Assembly (NCBI GenBank): GCA_031288635.1
Contig: JAITQZ010000025.1
Span: 1-11,776, forward strand
Source of the DNA: Candidatus Peribacteria bacterium
Lineage (GTDB): Bacteria; Patescibacteria; JAEDAM01; Absconditabacterales; Absconditicoccaceae
Length of the DNA stretch: 11,776 nt
Reading direction: 5' to 3'
Both the position numbers and the translations under genes were made by a program. Under the pieces are notes generated by a model that saw only the letters and a program-made list of their open reading frames with translations, searched no databases and was not told the origin of the DNA. Positions within the stretch are counted from its first letter, which is position 1. Every line of letters begins with the position of its first letter. Of the stretch, positions 7,295-11,776 are shown piece after piece.

Positions 7295-7325
7295 AAAAAG
7301 TCTGAATGCATCACTCAGACTTTTT
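7295..7325 (-). terminator. Rho-independent terminator, symmetrical
   Basis: A perfect 11-bp stem, AAAAAGTCTGA (7295-7305) with TCAGACTTTTT (7315-7325), and a 9-nt loop. It lies 17 bp past the stop codon of the 212-aa gene and ends that transcript. The A and T runs on both sides would let it work in either direction. Confidence 0.85.
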
Positions 7326-7342
7326 AATATGCTAAAGAGGAA

Positions 7343-7981
7343 TTATTTCTTGATAATAGCTTCAATCGCTGCAAAGTGTCCTTTGTCCTGCTCATTGACG
7401 ATAATATACAGCTCATCTCCGGGAGTACCTTTGAAGAAGGTAACCGCAGCTTGATTGAGAAAATACACTTTTCCATCTTCGGTATTGGCAGTGAATTTGC
7501 TGTCGTCCGTCCTAGACAAGACTGCTTTGAGATGTTTTCTTTCCGCAGGTTTAATCAGCTTGTAGACAAATTTTCCATCAGGCATCACCTTGAGTTTGAG
7601 AGTATCGCCAGGGATAAGTTTGGTTTTGGAAGAGTAATTCATTGGCACAGGATACTTTTTTTGGTCTCCTCCAATCATAAAATACCCATCAAAGAGCCCT
7701 TCAATCACTTCCACTCCCTCTTCGGAATATGTAGCTAATTCTTGATTGGCAATTGCGTCTCTAGTCTCAGCATTCACCTCTAAAGAATGAGGATTAGCTG
7801 GGTCAAAATTGACCAATTGGTCCAAGATAACTTTCATTTTTTTCAAGTCGATTTCAACGGTAGAAATCTCGTTTCTAAGAAAATTAATCATTTGCTGATG
7901 TTTTTTCAGCAGGTCTGCATCAATAGCAGCAACACTTTTTTTAAGTGTAGGTTTTGCGAGTTTTGCTTTTTCTTCGGTCAT
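7343..7981 (-). CDS. Conserved CPR-type protein of unknown function, 212 aa
   Basis: A complete 212-aa frame without TGA codons, from ATG (7979-7981) to TAA (7343-7345). Residues 20-55 (LLKKHQQMINFLRNEISTVE and following) look like an amphipathic coiled-coil helix. Residues 88-135 (GVEVIEGLFDGYFMIG ... YPVPMNYSSKTKLIPGD) followed by LKLKVMPDGKFVYKLI form a beta-rich, barrel-like region with a Gly-Asp turn. The C-terminal KGTPGDELYIIVNEQDKGHFAAIEAI looks like a second small barrel. I recall very similar unannotated proteins in other CPR genomes (VIEGVFDGxxMxGxDGKxYxVPxNYxSKSKL), but cannot name a function. There is no signal peptide or membrane span. It has its own promoter-like sequence and terminator, so it is monocistronic and probably well expressed. 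A nucleic-acid-binding or translation-related role would fit such small barrels but is only a guess. Confidence 0.88.
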   Translation of the reverse strand: MTEEKAKLAKPTLKKSVAAIDADLLKKHQQMINFLRNEISTVEIDLKKMKVILDQLVNFDPANPHSLEVNAETRDAIANQELATYSEEGVEVIEGLFDGYFMIGGDQKKYPVPMNYSSKTKLIPGDTLKLKVMPDGKFVYKLIKPAERKHLKAVLSRTDDSKFTANTEDGKVYFLNQAAVTFFKGTPGDELYIIVNEQDKGHFAAIEAIIKK

Positions 7982-8015
7982 TTTTGTTTTTGTAAGAAAT
8001 AAAATCTACCTTATT

Positions 8016-8043
8016 AGTATATTCTTTTTTTTTTAGAATGCAA
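8016..8043 (-). promoter_or_regulatory. Possible promoter for the 212-aa gene
   Basis: On the minus strand TTGCAT (8043-8038), a 16-bp spacer and TATACT (8021-8016), about 35 bp before the ATG at 7981. The -35 box is weak. It is divergent from the tRNA promoter 23 bp away. Confidence 0.4.
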
Positions 8044-8065
8044 ATTTTAATCAGCTTTTTTTCTC

Positions 8066-8094
8066 TTGCTTTTCCTCTACCACTTCCATATAGT
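8066..8094 (+). promoter_or_regulatory. Promoter of tRNA-Arg
   Basis: TTGCTT (8066-8071), an exact 17-bp spacer and TATAGT (8089-8094). Transcription would start near 8101, three bases before the mature 5' end of the tRNA, leaving almost no leader for RNase P to remove. Confidence 0.65.
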
Positions 8095-8103
8095 AGAAAC
8101 AAT

Positions 8104-8175
8104 GCTCCATTCGTTCAGTGGATAGGATACAATCCTGCGAAGATTGTGACTCAGGTTCGACTCCTGAATGGGGCA
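8104..8175 (+). tRNA. tRNA-Arg, anticodon GCG
   Basis: A 72-nt cloverleaf. The acceptor stem GCTCCAT (8104-8110) pairs with ATGGGGC (8168-8174) with one G-U. The D stem is GTTC with GGAT around AGTGGATA, the anticodon stem CAATC with GATTG (perfect), and the T stem TCAGG with CCTGA around TTCGACT. The anticodon loop CTGCGAA gives GCG (8137-8139), reading CGC and CGU arginine codons. The D loop carries A at the usual arginine identity position 20. The discriminator is A and CCA is not encoded. Most bacteria read this box with anticodon ACG edited to ICG, so GCG is unusual. No terminator separates it from the radical SAM gene 41 bp downstream, so the two may be co-transcribed. Confidence 0.95.
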
Positions 8176-8216
8176 GAACTATCCGATTTTACCAAACAAC
8201 ACAGACAGTAGCAGGA

Positions 8217-9206
8217 ATGCTTATCTACGTAGAATATAAAGCAAAAAACGTTCCACTCACCCAGCAACTATTGCAGCAATTTTCCTGATGTGAAGTCATC
8301 CGAATTCAGCACTATAAAAATCTGTTTGATAAAACCCTTGGAGACTACCCCACGCAACCTTGCCTCATCTTGGCAAACCAAGACCCCATCGCAATCTTAC
8401 CCACACCAGACCACTACGGATTTCCAGGGAAATCCTTTTTTTTCAAACCGAGCCTAAATTGTGTTTTCGACTGTAGCTACTGCTATTTGAAAGGAAGCTT
8501 CAAAAATCGCTTTCCAGTAATTTTCGTGAATTATGAACAAATGCAAATCGCCATTGGTCAGCAAATTAAAAAGCTGAGAACAACAGGATACAACGAACAA
8601 ATCACATTTTACGCCAGCAACTATGCAGACCTCCTTGCAATTGAACAGCGAACCCATTTCCACGAAAGTTTTCTACCATTTTTCCAGCAGTACGAAAACG
8701 TTGTATTGGAAACAAGAACAAAATCCGCCAATATCGAGACACTGACACAACTTGCTCAACACAGCACTATTGGCTCTTCCAATACCGAGATTGCTTTTTC
8801 TCTCAGTCCTTCCCCCATCGCCAAACGCTATGAACTCGGCACCGCCAGTCTGGAACAAAAGCTCAACGCAATCAACAAACTCTTACAACTCAACTACCGT
8901 GTCGGGCTCAGATTTCTCCCCCTTTTACCCATAGAAAACTACGAAACCGTGTATGAAGAAATGCTCAACCAAATAAAAAACAGTATCAACCTACAACGTA
9001 TCAGCTCAATTTTCATCGCACCCCTCCTCTACAATGCAGGAGATTTCGCAGTAATCAAAAAGAAAAAACCAGACTTCCCTTTTCGGGAAACATTACAAGC
9101 AAGAGAAAATGGCTTGATGAAAATGGAAGAGCAACATTATGAAAGATTTTTTCAGCTGTTTCAACAGGCGTTTCCAGAGAAAGAGATTTTATGGGATTAT
9201 AAATAA
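8217..9206 (+). CDS. Radical SAM protein, spore photoproduct lyase (SplB)-like
   Basis: A 329-aa protein when the TGA at 8286-8288 (residue 24) is read as Gly. The N-terminus MLIYVEYKAKNVPLTQQLL, then VIRIQHYKNLFDKT and PCLILANQ, matches the opening of spore photoproduct lyase-type proteins. The radical SAM [4Fe-4S] motif CxxxCxxC is CVFDCSYC, Cys 82, 86 and 89, followed by YLKGSF like the SPL form YLQG. Later segments (ITFYASNYADLLAIE, VVLETRTKSANIE, EIAFSLSPSPIAKRYELGTASLEQKLNAI, YRVGLRFLPLLPIENYE) follow the family order. SPL repairs the UV thymine dimer of spores using S-adenosylmethionine; a CPR bacterium does not sporulate, so a related DNA-repair or other radical reaction is more likely. 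Its length is near the usual 340. The ATG at 8217 is chosen because it precedes the conserved IYVE; a start at 8370 would lose 51 conserved residues. AGGA abuts the start. Confidence 0.9.
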
Positions 9207-9247
9207 ACACTTCCTCAAAACGTTAGATATCAATGACTACATAAGTT

Positions 9248-9946
9248 TTATGATGTAGTTGGGGTTGCATTAAAGTTATCCAATTCTCCTTCAATCTCGC
9301 TCAATCTCTGCTGGTCTTCAGACTGTTTTTTATATTTTTTGAATCTTTCATAGAGTTTAGGATAGTTGTTGGGTTTTTCGTTTCCATTCTCGTCTACTTG
9401 TTGAGAATCTTCGTTATCCCTCAACATCGCTCTCAATTCTCCCAAAAGAGGCTTTTTCCCTTTTTCACCCCAGACCAGATTTCGTAATATTGCAAGATTA
9501 TTAGGGTCTGGAAAAGAAGTTTCATTGAAAAAAAATTGACCCATTTCCGAAAAATTGCGTCAAGTTTGTGGGGGTTTACTTTTTTCACGAATGAGAGCGG
9601 AACATTCTTCCATCGTCTGGATTTCTGCAAGTGAACATTGAGGAATAACTTCTGTTCCACGTTGCAGACATTGTAAGGTCTCTTTTGGAGTGTTTTCCGC
9701 CTTAAAATCCGTTTGGAGTGCAAATGTTCACTCTGGTGTATTGGTGGTTGCTTTCCAATCATTAATCCAACGTTGAGTAGTATGATTTTTTTCTATTTGC
9801 TTTTTGATACGTTGCTGGACAAGGTCGGTATTGGTATAGAGCTTGGCGATAGCTTCCTGAAAAGTGGTCTGCATTGTAGTAAAGGTCTCTTCCAGGGAAA
9901 GATTGCCTGTCAGCTTTTTTTCTGCCTTATCATATGCAACTAGCAT
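9248..9946 (-). CDS. Distal frame of a large coiled-coil protein, or a separate 232-aa gene
   Basis: From the ATG at 9946 to TAA (9248-9250), with TGA codons at 9728-9730 and 9560-9562 read as Gly, this frame gives 232 aa. It is open further upstream to a stop at 10025-10027, adding 26 protein-like residues (INNNGFQEIDCPTPGEKEIF and others) without an ATG. That suggests it is the 3' part of the upstream gene, displaced by a frameshift in the (AT)6 tract. It contains helical Lys/Glu/Gln-rich segments (residues 1-70), a cysteine-containing middle (LQCLQRGTEVIPQCSLAEIQ, then MEECSAL), and an acidic, Asn-rich tail (DNEDSQQVDENGNEKPNNYP, then coiled-coil KKYKKQSEDQQRLSEIEGEL). The ATG overlaps the stop of the upstream frame as ATGCTAG, so translational coupling of two genes is the alternative. 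I recognise no family. Confidence 0.7.
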
Positions 9947-11385
9947 ACTGGCAAAGATTTCTTTTTCCCCGGGAGTGGGACAATCAATTTCCTGAAAACC
10001 ATTATTATTAATATATATATATCGTTATTTACGTTTTGCAGGTAGTTTGAAACCTGAATTTTCCCTGGTTGAGAAGTATCTGTTTTAATTTTGAAAGGAT
10101 GTTGGTCTCAAGCATTGTATACTGTAGTCGTAAGAAAGTCTCCTTGCAGGTCAAAGGCATTTGCTGGATTGAAATTGAACGTGTTTCCAGTAGTAGAATT
10201 AAGCCGTTTGAGATGTTGTATTGCTTGTCCAGAGATAAAACTTCTTCCCATTGCAAGCTTGATGGTTTCTTCATATTCGTGCTGTTTTTGCAATAATATC
10301 TCTCTGATTTTTTGTATTTCATCAAATTTCTGTTTTTCTTCTGGAGTTGGTGGTCTCTTTTCACGAGAAAGCGTTTGATAAATGGTTAAAATTTCTTGAT
10401 ATAAAGTTTGGTCTGCTGATGTCCCATAGGTTTGAAAGAGTTCTTTATCATCCAGCTTTCTCTCTACCATTTCATAGATAGCACTATGACGCTCTCTACT
10501 TTTATCATACCCTTTTTCTAATGCTTTACTTCCAGTATCTGGGTCAAATAAGGCTCTGGTATCCGTACTGAGTTCTTGTATCAAGGTATCGGGAGTATGA
10601 GTGCGAACATCTGCTGAAATTTCTATCTTTTTGAAGCTAAATATACCCTCAGGTAAATCTAGTGATTGTTCAAAATTTTTGAAAGCTGAAGTATATTCTG
10701 TACTGAGTGTTATTCCTTGTTGCTGAGCAAGGTCAAAGGTAGCTTGCCCGAGTAAGTAACTCTCTACCATCTCCTGAGAAATGCCTCTGGCTTGGAGCTG
10801 TGAGAGAGTGGCAGGATTGTCGAGAAGCTGTTTATTGTGTTGATATTCTGGAGAGGAAGTGACAGCAGCTTGAAGTCCTGGATGTTGGGCAAATTCTCTT
10901 TCTTGAGCAGATTTGAATTCTTCGAAAGTATCTTTTTTCTCTATTTGATTTTCTAGTTCTTTTTGTTGTCTTTGCTGTTCTTCTTGTTGTCTTTGCTGTT
11001 CTTTTTGTATTTGTTGTCGTATAGCTTGTTCTGCAGGAGATATCTGAAAACTTGGAATAGTTTCGTTTCTTATACATTCTCCCATATATGTTTGTAGGGT
11101 GCTTTTATATAATTCGACATCGGCTGGTAATTGTAATTTAGTGAATTCTTCTTTTACCTCTGCATTATTTTGTAGGTATTTAAGAAAATTATCTTTAAGA
11201 TGAGGGATGGTAGGATGTTCATCCAAAAACTGTTGTACTATAATCAATTTTTCTGCATCAGAAAAAAACTCTTCTAATGTAGATATTTCCTGCTTTGTTT
11301 CCAGTGTTTCTCCTTTTTTTAGATGATTACCTAATGTTGGGGAAATTGGGAGCTGGTCTTGAGTAATATTTTTTTCTAGGGACAT
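9940..11385 (-). CDS. Large Gln/Glu-rich coiled-coil protein of unknown function, 5' part
   Basis: The frame runs from ATG (11383-11385) through one TGA (10108-10110, residue 426, read as Gly) to TAG (9940-9942), 481 aa. Residues 1-118 are helical and acidic. Residues 119-165 are a coiled coil with a duplicated Gln/Arg/Glu motif (EQQRQQEEQQRQQKELENQ). Residues 170-420 continue helical, with SREKRPPTPEEKQKFDEIQK near 365-385. Residues 396-455 (NTFNFNPANAFDLQGDFLTT and TDTSQPGKIQVSNYLQ) look globular. No signal peptide, membrane helix or catalytic motif is visible. Coding character in this frame fades after residue about 455, at the (AT)6 tract, and continues in the downstream frame, so the last 26 residues may be a frameshift artefact and the intact protein may have about 710 residues. 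It follows the truncated gene at 11412 by 26 bp, which suggests an operon. I recognise no family. Confidence 0.8.
10011..10022. repeat. (AT)6 microsatellite at a reading-frame switch
   Basis: Six AT units lie exactly where coding character moves between two minus-strand frames. Removing one unit (2 bp), or adding two, would join the upstream and downstream frames into one protein. Confidence 0.85.
10963..11001. repeat. 21-bp tandem duplication in the coiled-coil coding region
   Basis: TTGTTGTCTTTGCTGTTC occurs at 10963-10980 and 10984-11001, a period of 21 bp. On the coding (minus) strand each unit encodes seven residues of the Gln/Arg/Glu coiled coil, so a copy-number change would add or remove one heptad without shifting frame. 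Confidence 0.85.
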
Positions 11386-11411
11386 TTGTGTATTTTATTA
11401 AGATTTCTCAT

Positions 11412-11776
11412 CTAAAAATCCTTTGAGCCGACAACATATGTCTTTTTTGGACTTACAATGTCTCCCAGCTCCTGAATAATTTGTTGTAGTTCTTTTGGGT
11501 AAGTATCTCCAAATTTGTCATAATGGTTTCTCCGAGAAATAACTCTTTCTATAAAATCTTTTTTTGTCTGTGTATCTTTGGTAATCTTATATAATTCATA
11601 AAAACTCCATAAAATCTTCATCCCTTGTATATTATTATTAGCAATATTTCTTTCACTATTAGCAATACTTCTTTCAATATTAGCAATATTTCCATTTATT
11701 TCTTGTAGTTTGTTTATTCATTTCGTAATACTATTTGCTCTTACCAGAAAACTTACAGCATCTGGATTATCCCTTA
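11412..11776 (-). CDS. Hypothetical protein, 5' end beyond the window
   Basis: The frame enters from the right edge and ends at TAG (11412-11414); at least 120 residues are visible and the start lies outside. One TGA (11718-11720) reads as Gly in NSITKGINKLQEINGNI. A run of seven-residue repeats follows (NIANIER, SIANSER, NIANNN), spaced like a coiled coil. The C-terminal part is helical and basic, KILWSFYELYKITKDTQTKK to KELQQIIQELGDIVSPKK. An internal ATG at 11621 could give a 69-aa product, but the open, compositionally consistent upstream frame argues for a longer protein. It lies 26 bp upstream of the large coiled-coil gene on the same strand and probably shares its transcript. I recognise no family. 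Confidence 0.7.
11638..11693. repeat. 21-bp tandem repeat, about 2.7 copies, in coding sequence
   Basis: Units at 11638-11658 and 11659-11679, and a partial unit at 11680-11693, each begin TTAGCAATA. They encode the heptad (N/S)IAN(I/S)ER of the truncated gene. The two full units differ at two bases. Confidence 0.88.

Noticed and set aside
9236..9259. Hairpin ACTACAT...ATGTAGT between the SplB-like gene and the coiled-coil gene as a terminator
   Set aside because: The stem is only 7 bp with an AT-rich 10-nt loop, and no T-run follows on either strand.
10029..10364. A minus-strand 111-aa ORF
   Set aside because: It lies in another frame of the large coiled-coil gene, whose composition and continuity are better.

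Overview
The window comes from a bacterium that reads UGA as glycine (translation table 25), which points to the candidate phyla Absconditabacteria (SR1) or Gracilibacteria; the sequence alone does not decide between them. With the standard code almost every gene breaks at in-frame TGA codons. With TGA read as Gly they become full-length, and the recoded positions fall on invariant glycines: G133 of GpsA (GPSHAEE) and G87 of RsmI (SEAGTPGLSDPG). TGG still encodes Trp. The DNA is AT-rich, Shine-Dalgarno sequences are mostly absent and genes are compact, all of which fits a reduced CPR genome.

Layout. Positions 109-2609 hold three minus-strand genes: an unrecognised 232-aa protein with its own promoter, gpsA (phospholipid precursor synthesis), and a short PriA-like protein that lacks the catalytic helicase motifs. 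Positions 2610-3304 form a mosaic intergenic region. It contains a 20-bp tandem array, a GTAG-plus-hairpin REP-like element, and a compact transcription unit (TTGACA promoter, recoded 51-aa ORF, strong terminator). Positions 3305-4896 carry two plus-strand genes, a DUF2461 protein and rsmI. They are separated by a second REP-like element that lies between two copies of a 19-bp direct repeat. Positions 4907-7126 carry a minus-strand secD with a very large periplasmic insertion; its probable terminator lies inside the end of the convergent rsmI. Positions 7343-7981 encode a CPR-type protein of unknown function with its own terminator.

Positions 8066-9206 read rightward from a good promoter directly in front of a tRNA-Arg with the unusual anticodon GCG, followed closely by a spore-photoproduct-lyase-like radical SAM gene. 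Positions 9248-11776 are a minus-strand block of large, unrecognised, Gln/Glu-rich coiled-coil proteins. The central reading frame is split at an (AT)6 microsatellite, which suggests a frameshifted or phase-variable gene of about 710 codons, or else two genes overlapping at ATGCTAG. The gene upstream of it runs off the window.

The genes are mostly unrelated housekeeping functions: lipid precursor synthesis, rRNA methylation, protein export and a tRNA. No CRISPR array, transposase, phage module or obvious defence system is visible. The most unusual points are the pervasive recoding, the covarying REP-like pair, the recoded micro-ORF unit, the inactive-looking PriA fragment, the SecD insertion, and the microsatellite frameshift.
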